A stretch of 64,000 bases of DNA from Neelides folsomi (Eukaryota > Arthropoda > Collembola > Neelipleona > Neelidae), in contig JAQGBZ010000028.1 in assembly GCA_034687125.1 (NCBI GenBank), forward strand, positions 1 to 64,000, given 5' to 3'. A program made the position numbers and the translations under genes. Of the stretch, positions 12,960 to 37,324 are shown one piece after another; the first letter of the stretch is position 1, and every line of letters begins with the position of its first letter. Under the pieces are notes generated by a model that was given only the letters and a program-made list of their open reading frames with translations, was not told the origin of the DNA and did not search any database.

Positions 12960-15900
12960 ATGGGGAATGAAGAGAAGGGGAGATCATGTAACCCCGGACG
13001 GGTGGCTTCTTGTCTCCGCACTTTCCTGGCCCATCTCTTTTCCCACATCGGACTTTGTGTGTTGATCGTGGGGTATGCAATAGCCGGAGCGGCGTTGTTC
13101 GAGAATCTCGAGTCAGACCACGAAATACAAGAGAGAAACGACAGGTCAAAAAACTGGACGAGACGGTTCAGAGACATAAGACAACAATATGTCGACGAGT
13201 TGTGGAACATTACAGGTAAATTACATTTCAATTCAGTACTTTATTGCAAGTTATACTTGGTTTTTATTGTAAGTCAATTCTCAATAATTTCTCAATTTTT
13301 TTTCTAATTGAGAAGAGAAAAAAGTTAATTTGGCTTGTAGGCGTAACATTTTTATTATTTTGACTGTTTAGTAAATTTTAGTTGTTTTGGAGTATTTGAG
13401 AGCTAGGGATTAAATAAAGAAGGAATGTCGGTAAACGAAGTTCATTCTTCCTCTCATGCCCAGTTGAAGGTTCGTCCAGCCCGCATAAATCTCATCACCG
13501 CCGACCCACAATGGAAAACCATTGAAAGGAAAAAGATTCAAACTTTGAGTTTCCGGAGAAACTTGGGGAAATTCATCACTTTTAAATCTCGGGTTGGTTT
13601 GATACAACTCAAGAGCAATCCACTTCTTTCTCCCACTTTAAATATTTCAACTTCTCAAACAGAAATCTTCCCAATCCACTGAACACCAATGAAATATTAA
13701 ATAAATACAATATATTGTACCATACACATAAACATATAATAATTATAAATACAAAAAATGCTCAATGAATGCATATGAAATAGTTAATAGTTTATCTTAC
13801 TCTTAATGTAGTTATATGTTAAATTACAGATACTTTGCTGTAGGATTATAAAATGAATTGATGGTGGATCAATTCATAATTTAAAGGGAGTTTAGTCAAA
13901 GTAAGTGAGGATATATGTGTAGTCAGATTTCCTTCCTCCGTCCAAATCTTGATTTTTCCCTTCTCCAGGATTTGCACATTTGAATGTGAAGAATTCAATA
14001 AAAGGGAGCTGGGTCGGAATTATTCCAGCGTCTCAGTCAGCCGGAATTCCCTTATTGCTCTTCTCCATGGCAGAGTCCAAATGTCCCACCTCCAACAGAC
14101 ACTCAGCTCTTAATGCCCCTCTTAATGGATTCTCATCTAACAAACTAAGAACTAATTCATGAAACAAACCCAAAGACCCGCAACGATTCAAAACCACTCA
14201 AAGTTAAGCCAGTAAACAGATCAAACTCCGAGTTGACTTAAATCAGTTCAATCATTTAAGTTAATTGTATCAAATATAGGGATTTGTTTTTGTGTGGAAG
14301 CTCCCCACGCTTCATTAGATCTCTAATTAATATTTCAAGTTCCTTCCACCTCTGCAGATCATGTCGTGAGTGAATTAATATCCCTCCATGCATCTCACCT
14401 TCATTTTAATTGAAGAGATGGCCATATAAGGACCAAGTGCATGCTACACTGTGATTAAGACTCAAAAGAGAAAATCACACATGCAATCAGGATTGATAAA
14501 TTGATATTAATTCAAGATGGAGGAACATGGAATTACATGAATTTATGAAGAGCAACCAAAATGGACTTTTCATGGGCTCAAAATCCTAATTGACCGGGCC
14601 CATAATGGCTCTTCGTAACAGATCCCTTTGTAATGCCGTTCTCTTCGTAAACAATTTGATCGTACACAACCCTTCGTAATACTCATCTCTTCGTATTAAC
14701 TTTTCTTCGTAATCAATTTTAATCGTATACCGTATTCATCTTATACTTTATTAATCGAAATATATTTTCATCGTAATTGTTTTTATTCGTACATATAACT
14801 GTTCGTATTACATCGTAAATATATTTTCATCGTAATTTCATCGTAAAAATTAAGATATAAAGATAATATTAAGACTTGCCAAATAAATTGAAAAAAGTTT
14901 GATGATATATACAATTCCACTAAATAACCAAGTTTAAGACATAAGATAAACAGTGCAAAAACTCGATTATTTAGAGGAAGAATGAAGGAATTAGGTAGTT
15001 AAGGTATTTACAGAATAAAATAATGTGATAGTAATAACTTATAGTCACGTCACATTATAAGGAATGTGGAAAACATTTCTCGAAAAATAACCCATGCGAA
15101 AAAATATATCAGTAATACATTAAAAAGTCATAAAAATAAAAAGCACAACAATGGTTAATAACATGAGCAGGTCTTCGAAAAATAACTACCTAAACCATTA
15201 TTGTGCGTCCCCATTAATTTAATAAGTTAAAACAATAAAACAATAAGTAAAATAATAATGAAAAGTAAAAAAGTAAAATGATTAAAATTTATAAAAATAT
15301 AAAATGGCTTAAAATATTTCCCTTAATCATTAAACTTGACATTGAAATCCAATCCACTTAAGAAATGATTCATTGAAAATTCTTCCGTATCCTTTTTCTC
15401 TTCATATAAAGCAACAATCAAATGGATTTTTGTATTTGCACCTTTGTAAGATTTCTTCTTTTCCAATACTTCAATTCCTCCTTGTGCTTGGTTAAACTTC
15501 ATTTTTGTAAGATTGGCATCTTAAGAGCTTCAATGAAAGGGAATATTTGCGGATTACTTATTCTAATGAGGTTGTTAAAATTGGTGTTCCATGATTCAAC
15601 TGAATTGTTTGTTCTTGGAATGTTTTCGAGTGTAGATTGGTAACAGTTCCATACAAGTATTGGGAAAATTGGAGAATTTCTGGTGCCAAATAAAACGTCA
15701 TCTTCATCATCAATGAGAATCCCAATCCATGTAACTTCAAAGTACTTGAGAAGAGGATCAGTTTCTTCATTCAGAATAAAAATTCTTAAAGTTGAAGGAT
15801 TTCAAATACATGAATGACATCATCAGGAGGTAGGAAAGCGAGGGAAAGATAATTTTCTTATTTGATGAGAATAGTCGGGATCATCTTTGTATCTTATTAA

Positions 15901-18900
15901 AATTTCTGGAAAAGACTGAATTTTCTTCCAAATTGCTTGGTTAAAATGGAAATAACATCCTCTTTGCTGAGATTGTGGAAATTCCAATTGCAATGCTTCG
16001 ATAGATGCTTGTTCAAAATCCGTTAGAATCGAAGATTGAGCCATGTTTTCGCATTTTGACTTGACAAATTTGTATATACGTTGATAAGTGTATGTCTTAC
16101 GATCAGAAGCCAGGACGTATAAGCATGGATAAACCACGCCATCATGTATGGCATGTAATGCGAGTAATTGTTCAAACAATGGAGGGGATGATTTGAACTT
16201 ACTTAACATTTACTTATATTTAAGGGGATTGTTTTGATTCCACCATTATATTTCAATTCAAATAAAATAGTTTTTATACACTATATTGAAAAGAGCCATC
16301 CTCAAACTTAATTTCAGAGTCATTCATTTGTATATGTTCTTTTTGTAAATTATTTATTTAACATAATATACATACATAAACATGTAAAGCATTCATCAAA
16401 ATGCATACCTATGCATAGAGAATGAATTTAACATATAAGAAGAGATTACATAAGATAAGATAAGACCATACGATGATTTGACCTTACTTTGAAAAGGGTA
16501 TACAATAAGATTAGAATACAATGAAAATACCTTTAGATTAGAATATAGTACGATGAGAAATTAATAAAAGTATATACTACGAAGGGAAAAGTTACGAAGA
16601 GAATGGCATAAGAAGGGAAGGGTTACGATCAGTATTCCGGGGCCCAATTGACCAATTTGGGAAACTCCGTGGAAATTGAAACTCAAAAATGCATCATTTT
16701 GAAATTTTGAGGGAATTTGAATTTGGGGATTGAAAATTTATAAATTGTTGGAAATGGAGATATTTTTTGCTAATGTTTTGAATCATTTGAGCAGAGCAGT
16801 TCAACGTTTTGTACGAGAACAATTGGACCGCGGCTGTTGAGGAGGAATTGAGGAAGTTCGAGGCCGTCGTTGCCTCCACGGCCAAACGGGAAGGATACGA
16901 AGGGGAAAGACGCGAAGTGGAGAATCAATGGACCTTTTCCGGTGCTCTGCTTTACTCCGTTTCCATCATCACAACCATCGGTGAGTTGATTCTTTATGCC
17001 AACAAAATGACCACAACATTTCCATATGGACAAATGATACAAATAGCGGCCCATATGGACACCAGGTGACCACTTAAGGGACTTTCATATATCAAAACAC
17101 TTTACATCCTATAAATACAGACCACATTGAAAAATTGAAAACCGATCCCCAAATGTTGAACAAATATTCTTAAAAGCATTGATATTCACTTACGTACTTA
17201 GATATAATATACATATTACATGCCATATTATATCAATAGTAAGTACCTACATGGGTATACTAAATACAGGTAGGTAAAAATAATTAAATGTGTGGGTAGT
17301 AATATTTAATTTAAAAGGTGGGTTTATCTCCTACGGAAACGCTAATTAAATTTGTATGGCGAGAGTTTTGACTGGATTTAATTTTGGGATTTCTCATTAA
17401 TTAGGGCGAATATGGGAAATTGTTGGGTGTTGTAAGAAAGGGAAAGTGAGGGAAAGTTTTGTTAAGTGGAGCCATTAAAGGAAGGTGTGGGATTCGGGTG
17501 GCGTCTGGAACAAGGAAGTGATTAGGGAATAAATTAACATGATTAAGGGAATGATTAAGGGCGACTTGGGTTGGTAAATGGGCGGAATGTGTAAGTGGGT
17601 CGGGGGGGAAACTTTCCCCATTCCGGGGATTCCAAGGTGAGGAGACAAATTCCGGTTCTCCTTCTGAGGAATTCTTCTCAAAGGGACCGGAACATAAATA
17701 ACATTTTATTATCATTTCAACATACTCTCTCCCATACAAATCCTCCCTCACAATTACATCCTCTCATAAATACGCCCAAATCTTACCAATTGGCCAGGAT
17801 GTTTTTCAAAACACGAAATTTAATTAACCCATAAATTGAACAACATGGCGGATAATTCATGATCTTCAGCTGATTAAATCTTGACCTAAATCCCTCCAAT
17901 TTACAAACTTTCTATTTAATAGTCCAATTTCAATGATGATAAAAATAATAATATTGGGGAAATAAATATTTTCCTTCAACACGGGAGATGTAAACGGCCG
18001 TTTCATAGGAACTGTGCTCTGGAACGGGTTTTATATTGTGCATATTTATGATCTTCATTGTGGGTTTGATGGAGAAAGTAGCCGTAAGGTGGGGATATAT
18101 TTATAACATATAAGACCTGGACTCTTCCATATCTCTATATTTATATGAGATGAGCTATAGTATGCATATCCTTGTAATATGTTGTATATTAAGATTTATT
18201 TTTTATTCTCCCCAATCCCCAGCTATCAATTTAACGAGAAACCCGTGGAGAGCACTCTCGTAATTTCATGTTAAGCTTCAATCCTCCCTCACTCAAAAGA
18301 AATCACAATTTCTTGTTTGACCATTTTGAGTTCCAAAGGAGGGAAAAATATTGATTTTTTGTCTTTTGTTGCTCCAAAATTTGAAATAATATTTATTTTC
18401 CATACGTCGCCAATATTGAATTAATTTGAGGCTTTTTCAAAAAATTCCCAAACTAAATATATTCAATGATTCAATAAATATCTGATGGGTTAAGTGAAAA
18501 TAAAATATTCCCTTGATGCACATAAATACATAAATATGTATACTACTAAATACATACGAATAAAAACTTGCCTAAATATAGGCACTACATATGCTTACAT
18601 ATAAGTATACTACAAATGTATATGTATTTATGTTGGGTTTATTCCTAAACTATGTAAATGTATATATGAGGTTGGTGGGGATTATAAAGGTAAAGATGGA
18701 TAAAGTTGAAAGGTAAATGAAAAGGCCTGAAATTGATTGTCATTAAGTTTCTGTCCACCGCACGACATGAATTTGAGTGAATTTGGAATGATTTTATAAT
18801 TTCTCCACAAGGGATAATTGCGGTTCCTGTAATTTATTCAGGGTCTTGAGCACTCGCTAATTTATTCCAGATTGAACCTACGACCATTTGGTTCAATGAT

Positions 18901-20429
18901 TGAGAGACATTCGGAATTCATTTAAGTCTTCCCTTCGGCTCAATTTATAGGCGAATTTGGGATATATATTTAGCAAAGGGTAATTGTGATGTTCGATCAA
19001 AGTCCACCTTTCCCTGATTTAATGATGAGGGAATGGGGGAAGTTTGGGGAACCGGGCCATTTGATTAATTCACCGCACAAAACTTCCCCCACCCGAATCA
19101 CTTTGTTGACAGATGATGGGGATAATTATGGGGCTGTGGGTGGGAAAGGTCTTCCGGGGGAGGAATTCCAAAATTCCCCCATCTCTGCTCTCTGAATGTC
19201 AGGGAAATGTCAGGAAAGTGCGGGGCCCGCAATTTCCCCTCCAAGGACACAATTCCCAACAAAATATCCAATTTAAAGGACAACATTTTGAAACATGTAA
19301 ATAAGTAATGGTTGTAATAAAAACAATACTTTTTCCTTTAGCCCGACCCGGAATGGTATTCGGGCTAGGGGAGATTGTTGAAGCTCATTCCAGACCCTTG
19401 TAATTGTGTTTGTTTCTTTCCTGGAAGAGGTGTGTTATCTGCGGCATTAATCAATGTGGTCTGTTCCTCCCGGAGAGAAACCCCCAAACCCATCAACATA
19501 AATCACCCAGTGGACAATGATGGTTGGAGATGCGCAGATCGGCGGTACTTGGCGGGTTTTTAAATTTATAATCCATTTCAGGATATGGGAACACGGCCCC
19601 ACGGACGTCGTCGGGAAAGATCCTCACGATGTTCTACGCCGTTCTGGGAGTTCCCTTGATGTTGCTTTGGCTATCGAACATCGGGACGCTGATGGCCAAC
19701 ACTTTCAAGTTCGCCTATGCCCATTCCTGCGGGGCCGTCCAGAAGCCCCGAGTCCCCGTCCAGCACGACTCTGCCGTCCGCTACTCCGTCAGCGGAAAAA
19801 AATGCGAGTTGGTTCTTCTCGACCCGCCAAGGCCAAAGCCCCTGGCCACCCTCGACCCCGCTGCCAAAAAAGTCCTCCTTGAATGTGCCGAATACAATGT
19901 GAGCGTTTGCGGGGACGAGACCAGTGCTCGAGTGGTGAGTCAACTTTCCGGAACTGCTGAGGACTCGGACTCGGACGAGGAACGTCCAAGGGCCCAATGC
20001 ACCTGCGGGTCCTTTCTTGACGACCCGGGCACTTCGGTCCAGGAAACCCCCTCCAAGGTCCCGCTGATCCCCGACCCGCCCCAGCCCGACTCTGACCGTG
20101 TGCCAATCTCTCTTGTTCTCGTCTTCGTCGTGGTTTACATCATGGTGGGGGCGGCGGTGTTCAGCATGTGGGAGGAATGGAACTTCCTCGAAAGCGCCTA
20201 CTTTTGCTTCATTACTCTTTCCACCATCGGTCTGGGCGACTATGTCCCAGGAAGGTCATTGAGGTCGGCTGGGGCGGAGGAAGGTCATGCCCAGCTTGTC
20301 GTCTGTTGTTTGTACCTCGTCCTAGGCCTCGCCATCATCGCCATGAGTTTCAACCTCGTCCAGGAGGAAGTGGCGGCCAAAGTGAAAAATCTTGCCAGGC
20401 GCCTCGGAATCATCAAAGACATTCGATGA
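12960..20429 (+). CDS. Two-pore-domain potassium channel (TWIK-like)
   Basis: Background K+ leak channel of the plasma membrane. Three exons, 12960-13215, 16795-16980 and 19582-20429, join in phase and give 429 residues. M1 is at about residues 20-45. The first selectivity filter TTIGYGN (about 145-151) is rebuilt across the exon 2/3 junction (ACC ATC G | GA TAT GGG). M2 is at about 164-190. The second filter, TIGLGDYVPG, is at about 362-371, with M3 at about 322-343 and M4 at about 386-405. The second-pore TIGLGD resembles TWIK-1 rather than the usual TIGFGD. The M2-M3 cytosolic loop is long (about 130 residues), proline-rich, and has an acidic SDSDEE cluster. The C-terminal tail is short (LARRLGIIKDIR). 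The first intron hosts a MULE relic. Confidence 0.93.
14588..14595. repeat. Left target-site duplication of MULE element
   Basis: AATTGACC immediately precedes the GGGCCC terminus. The identical octamer follows the right terminus at 16646-16653. Mutator-like elements typically make 8-10 bp duplications. Confidence 0.8.
14611..14850. repeat. Left subterminal TTCGTAA/ATCGTAA motif array
   Basis: About 13 variants of (C)TTCGTAA, ATCGTAA, TTCGTAT and ATCGTAT occur at irregular spacing of 10-30 bp. Clustered short motifs beside transposon ends are often transposase-binding sites. The mirrored motif near the right end supports that reading, but binding is not shown. Confidence 0.6.
15500..16209 (-). 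pseudogene. Broken MULE transposase
   Basis: Read on the minus strand from 16209, the frame contains the MULE transposase core. An acidic catalytic-type segment, LTDFEQASIEAL, precedes FPQSQQRGCYFHFNQAIW. Near 15840-15850 the frame shifts: the expected continuation (LAFLPPDDVIHVFEIL) is in the next frame and soon meets a stop near 15790. A third open piece, about 15775-15510, has the C-terminal family motif NNSVESWN. No N-terminal DNA-binding region is visible upstream of 16209. The gene is therefore truncated and frameshifted, and presumably inactive. Confidence 0.82.
16646..16653. repeat. Right target-site duplication of MULE element
   Basis: AATTGACC directly follows the GGGCCC right terminus and matches the left copy at 14588-14595 exactly. 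Confidence 0.8.
16981..19581 (+). other. K2P channel intron 2
   Basis: A 2.6-kb intron between the exon ending in the first half of pore 1 and the large last exon. It starts GTGAGT and ends ATTTCAG. I see AT-rich and microsatellite-like sequence (for example around 18,500-18,650) but no further gene or element with clear ends. Confidence 0.6.
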
Positions 20430-23400
20430 CTCTAAAATACAATGTTGCTTGTAATCGCCCATTCCAGCGTTTTTCCATGCTTTGAACATATATTTAAATA
20501 CCACTGAATCATTCAGTTCTATTAGTTAAGATGGAAATTCCCTAGAAATGAATTTTTATTAATGTTAAAGGATTTAAATGATTACTGTAGAGTTGGTAGA
20601 AACTACCTGTGCTGATTCCATTTAGACAAGGAAAATACAAATAATGAAGGAAAATAATAATTAGAACTCAAGGAATTCTTTTAAGGAGATTTGACAACGA
20701 AATATTTGAGCCTTAAACAATCCCTAAACCTTTTTAGAATTATATATAATTAATATATTATGTACTTACTGTCTGTATTATTACCTAGAGATATAGAATC
20801 AATTAATTAATTAAAAATTACAATCATTCTCTTTGACTACATATAATGTGTATTAAAGTTTAATTATGATAAGTATTAATATTTATATAATGTGTAAGTA
20901 CCATATATAAAGAATTTAAATAGCATTTGAAAATTTAGAATCCCCAATAGAATTACTATTTAAAATAATATTATTTATTTAATATACAATAATATTATAG
21001 TTTTATTATTAATTATATTATAATTAATGAGTTTGTATTATTTTAAAATTTGTAGCAGTGGTTTAAATATATAAAATAACTATAAGTATTATGTATGTGA
21101 AATGAAACCACTGCGGTCTTTATATTTCATGTTATATAAATGACTACAGAGAATAAAAGCCTTATATGAAGAGATGACTATAATAATCACCATATATTGT
21201 AATTGTAAGAGAAAAGGGCAAAGAAGTTTCCTTTTCTTTGGCCTAATTACTTCAATTACCAATTGAGAGTAATTGGCGCTGACTTTCCCAGCTTTTAGCA
21301 AGTTAAATCAAATTTTGTATGTTAATAAATTATCTGTTCTTGATGGATGAAAAAGATTAAACTTTCAAATGATCTTCTTTCATGGAGGAATTGTAAATGA
21401 GGAGAAATGAAGAAGATCGGGGTGAATTATTGAAACGAATCCGACTTGGATCTTGTGGGAAGATAGTCCGACTCACTTTGGGGACATCTGCTCACTCCCA
21501 TCCGGTTTAAATAATTGAACGACATTAAGGTCCTATTTAACCCACCAAAATCAAAATACTCAAATTGAGGAACAACTCTGGTAATAACTCTGGGAATAAC
21601 TAAAATAACACACATTCTCAAAATTAACAATTTTTCAAGAAAACCTCCTGAAATGTGTGAAGGAATTTGATGAATCCCCAAGGTTCGTTTGACTCATTTG
21701 TTCCATTTATTTATTCTTTTAGATCCAACCAGAATTTTAGTTTCCTTCTCTTGAGTTCTTTTGTGAGGTTGTGAAGTGGGAAAAGAATGTAAAATTAATA
21801 TAAAGAAGACCTTGAATTCCATGTGGGCAGAAGAGAAATTAAAAGTGTAATTCTGAGGGAGTGGAATTCAATTGTGGGAGATGAAGTGAGGATTTTAATA
21901 AAAGATGAATTCTCTTTCAATTTCTTCCGCATTTCCACTTGGGGGAAACCTCCAAAATGAACACCACCAAATGAAAGATGGCAACTCAACATTCCCCCCC
22001 CCCCCCCAACCGTTTCCCCACACCACTTCATTTAATTTCCATACAAAACATCCCACAACAAATCCAAGTTTTTTATCAAATGAACCGAAGAACAATTTCT
22101 TCTTAACCCAATCATTTCATTTGACGTTTTCATGGAAATGGAAAAGGAATAGGAAATGAAGGCACATAATGATGATTATAGATCTCAATCATAATATTGA
22201 TTTTGGTTATAAAGCGAGGGCGGGAAATTATATTTCTTCGCCATCGGGCAACAGGTCCAAAACTGCGGGGGATGAAAATGAGGAGGACTAATGAGGGCCC
22301 TTCACTTTGACCATTCATTTCCTCAATACTTGGAGGATTGTTGTAATTAAATGAGCCCACACATCCACCCGCACATTCCACACACCTCTTGTAAATTGGA
22401 GCAGGCGGGGAAGGGCCCAAACACCCGGCGGGAAAAGAGGGATGATTCATCCCAACCCAAACTTGTCCCAAAAAGGATTCTCACAGCGGGAAGAATGAAT
22501 GAGGATTGAAGGACGCGATTAAACAATTAACATTATTTTCCTTGGTGCGGATCCTTTCGGGGTGGGTGGGTGAGGGGGGAAGCTCATTCAATATGTAAAT
22601 GGACAAATTGGGAATTATAGAGAAATGATGAATAAAAATGAATCGCATTTGTTTTCTGTTCGTGCGTGTGGAGATGATTTGGATTGATTTCTTTCTCAAC
22701 TCCGACTCAACACATTATTGAGAAATTCATCTTCTTCGGATGATCCATTCGGGGGGATTAGATATGTGGAACATAACATATGAAGAATACATTCCATGCT
22801 TTTAGAACGCATAATTCCGATTACATATGATACATTCCATATATAGGATACTTTATAGATTAAGATATTTTAAATATTTAGAATATTTTACTCATATTTT
22901 TTATATAAATACTATGTAGTGAAGGTTTAGGATTCATGGTGCGGTTGTGGTGTTGGGTTTAATTTATTCTTATAGATCTATTTCCGATCCATCGATCGCC
23001 CCTCCATCCTTTTAATTGGAGTCTTCTTTTCCATTAGCCCTTTTTAATATTCATCAAGTAGGGAGGGAAAAAGGTCGGAAGTTGGGAATTCCCACAAGAC
23101 ATCCCGAGACACTTTTTAATAAATCAAATTCAATCATTTCAATTCGCCCCGTCTCAAGATCTCCATTTGAAAGAGTTTGAGAGAACCATAGATGTACATG
23201 GCCGTGTTGAGTTATTTACAATTTGAAGATCCATTTGAATCCGTCCATGAATGAGAATGAGCGGAATGAGGATTGATCTGCCATTTATTGTTGAGGGGAA
23301 TTTTCTCCTTGGATGACCGCAAAGGTTGGATTTGAGATTTGATTTCTGGACTGTCGGTTTCCCTCGACAGAGTCAAAGGATGGCTGTTGTTGACTCGCCC

Positions 23401-26175
23401 TACATGGCTCACATTGGCTGGAATAAAAAATCGTCTCGGGATTTGGTCAAAATGTGCGAAATGGCCAAGGTGGCGGCTGCATTTCGCACTTGCATGTTCC
23501 TTATTAGCTGATGGGCGAGTGGATGGGGCGAGGTAATTAGAGTCCACCTGGTCGACGACGGCCGTGGGCGGAGCGCCCCCTCAAACACTCAACGCCAACA
23601 AATGGACAAGGAACCAGACACTCAGACGCTCGACGCCCGACTCGACAGAACCACAGGTGAGAACTCCTCAATACGCACCAAACAATCGTCATAAGGTGAA
23701 ATATCAAAAGATAAACATTTTTTAAAAATTAAAAATAACAACCTTGGAAATTGAATTCAAAAACTACAACTACTTTAATATACGAATATTGATAAAGAAC
23801 TTGCATTTTTATAGATTAATAATAATTTGATTCTCCGGTTAAATCGTATTTAACTGGAAAATTATTTTTTAAGTATCCATGAATTAATTTAGAATTAATT
23901 TAGAGTTCTTTGAGTTAATTGAGAATTTATTTAAAATAATTTTGTATTAAATTTTATATTTAAATTACATTTAATTTGGCATTATTTAAGAATTAATTTA
24001 ATATCGAGTTTGAATAATTTATAATTATCTTTGGATTAAATTAGAATTAAATTAGAATTATTTTAAAATTAAAATAGAATGGTTGAAATAAATAATATTG
24101 TACATATTTGTTATGAAATATAATTTTTCGCTGTGGTTAGGTAATGGAGCTTCTGACAATGGTCTTACATTTAAGGGATTTTGGCCATGAGGTCCATAAA
24201 AGGGTTCCTTCCGCCCGGCGATTGGTCAACTTACACCTGTATTTGGCCACTCATTCACCTGCCACTCACCCCCAACTTTCCCTCGAAGATCCTATTATGG
24301 TCTCAAACACGTTCCCTTTGGAGGAGGTCCTCGACCCCGTTGACATTTGCCCCAGAAAAACGTCCGGTTCGTGCGGGGATTCCCAAGACCTCATTCCCCA
24401 TTCCCGCCCCGTTCCTCCCTAATAATGATGGATCCAAAGTGGGGATCTCGGAGGATCTTCCCTAATCAAATGATTGATTCACCCAAATCTCCCTCCGCCA
24501 GTCCAATTACAAAACTCCCACCTTCGACCCCGCATTACATAATGGAGAAAAAAATCAATTCATAGAAATTGAAAGCACTAATTGACTTCCGCAAATCTTC
24601 ACTCATTCTCCTATTTATCACCAATCATCAATTGGAACAAAATCGCCCCATTCTTTTTCATTCCTCATCGTCAATAGAAAAAAGAACCCACAACATCTAA
24701 CATCTAATATAACAATATTCATACATATATGTACCCATGTATGTATTCTATGTATGTTCTACTCTTCTCTGTATGTACATACATAAGTCGAGGATTTTAT
24801 ATATCTACAATACTTATATGTTGTAAATACTCATGCCCAAAATAACTAAAATGTAATCTAGGTAAATACATTCTCCATGTAACATACTTATAACTACATA
24901 GAGTACATAGGTATGCATGTATAAATACACGTGGAGTATTTATAATTATATGGATGTAGGCAATTCCCTTTCTTTTTATCTTCAAGTATATATGTATTTA
25001 TGATCTATACATATTAGGTTATATATGGAGTGAGATGTCTTATCTGAATCTGTGTTTTTGGATGTGTTATAATCTTACAATATAATGATGTGTATATATG
25101 GGTGTTGTGAATTTGTATAGTTAGGTGAATAGGAGTGGATTTGATCAAAAGGATGTGAAATATACCCAGGCCCCAGATGTGGAGACATAAAAGGCATATT
25201 AATCTGACACGTTAAGGACCCGCTACAAAAACTTGATTTGTGTCAAATCCATGTAAATCAATATGAATTGAACTCACTCACACTTCCAGATGAGTCCTAC
25301 ACATCTACGTCAAAGTCTACACATGTTGTTTGACAAAAGACTCTTTGTTTAATTTCATTAACATCCAAAGGAATTTTAATTGCTCGAATGTTCCATTCCC
25401 CACGACCAAATCTCTCAGTGAGTGAGTGAATTTAAAAGCAGTTGTTCAAATGAGTCCTGAGAAATGAAACTACTTTAGTCAATGAATTATTACTTTATGA
25501 TCAAAAGGAGATCTGTGGGAGAGATTTGACCTTTGCATTCCTGGCAGCAGATCTAATCATCCTTTTAAAATTACCATTTGTCTTATTCCCCTCATAGAAT
25601 ATTCATTCTTGTCATTTGGGCGTCATTTGGCAGGAGAAGAATAGAAATCCAACTCAATATCAAATTCAACAATTGGAATATGCAAATATGATCACTCATT
25701 TTCTCATAATTAAATCATCCTTTGCTCATTGGGAAAGTTGGAATTAAATAATTATTAGAATGTTTTAATTTGGAAAGTTGTCTTGCACATCTTCTTCCCA
25801 TTAAAACTTTGTCATTAACTAGGAGGATTCAACATCATCAAAATCCCTTTTTGGATTTTTTGGGGAACAAAGTTGGAATTTGGTTGTCTGGGAAAGTTGT
25901 TTGAACTCTGGGAAGGAAAAATTGTTTTAGGAATCAACTTTTCCCTTCCATTTTCATCATACAAGATATTTCACATTTACCTAATTGAAAAATTGAGCAT
26001 GATGTCATAGAAATGCCAGTCATGTGGTTAATTCTTCATATTCCCAAATGGGAGAATTTAATTATTTTTCCTCCATTTAAATAAATTATCCCTTCTTTTA
26101 AATAAATAAAAGGGTTTTAAAATTGGTAAGCAATGGGAGCATTTGAGATCAATTTTCTCTTTCCAGGGCTTCCTA
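20430..26175. other. Intergenic region and smoothelin 5' region
   Basis: No complete gene is supported here. The first 900 bp are very AT-rich. A run of 14 C residues lies at 21994-22007. An inverted pair, GCAGTGGTTT / AAACCACTGC, sits at 21054-21114. The interval 23,840-24,080 is a degenerate AT repeat built on AATTTAGAATTAA. A probable 5' exon of the smoothelin gene ends at a consensus donor at 23656. Short ORFs near 24,144-24,565 have no recognisable motif. Confidence 0.45.
23602..23656 (+). other. Candidate 5' exon of the smoothelin gene, with upstream ATG
   Basis: A relatively GC-rich stretch ends at a strong donor (ACAG|GTGAGA, 23656/23657) and has an ATG at 23602. Spliced to the next acceptor (26166/26167), this ATG would open a 28-codon frame that stops after overlapping the main start ATGATG at 26176. 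It therefore cannot be the N-terminus of smoothelin. It is better read as a 5' UTR exon with an overlapping upstream ORF, or as an alternative first exon joined elsewhere. The exon 5' end is unknown. Confidence 0.4.

Positions 26176-37324
<11,149 letters not shown>

Larger units (their letters stand above)
14596..16645. mobile_element. Mutator-like (MULE) DNA transposon relic
   Basis: A 2,050-bp element inside intron 1 of the K2P channel. Both ends start GGGCCC, are loosely inverted, and share a CTCTTCGTAA-type motif. It is bounded by the exact octamer AATTGACC on each side. The left subterminal 250 bp contains about 13 copies of a (T/A)TCGTA(A) motif (14611-14850). The right subterminal region carries the complementary TACGA(A/T) copies (about 16460-16630). 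The interior has a broken MULE-domain transposase on the minus strand. The perfect duplication suggests fairly recent insertion, while the frameshifted ORF suggests the copy arrived defective or decayed afterwards. Confidence 0.88.

Noticed and set aside
15422..15643. 73-residue plus-strand ORF inside the MULE element
   Set aside because: It is the reverse of the decayed transposase C-terminal region, which reads sensibly on the minus strand.
21994..22007. Run of 14 cytosines
   Set aside because: Simple homopolymer, likely variable or prone to sequencing error. No adjacent feature makes it functional.
24144..24565. Overlapping 92-, 94- and 72-residue ORFs upstream of smoothelin
   Set aside because: Three frames open at once over a Pro/Ser-rich stretch is a composition effect; none has a family signature.
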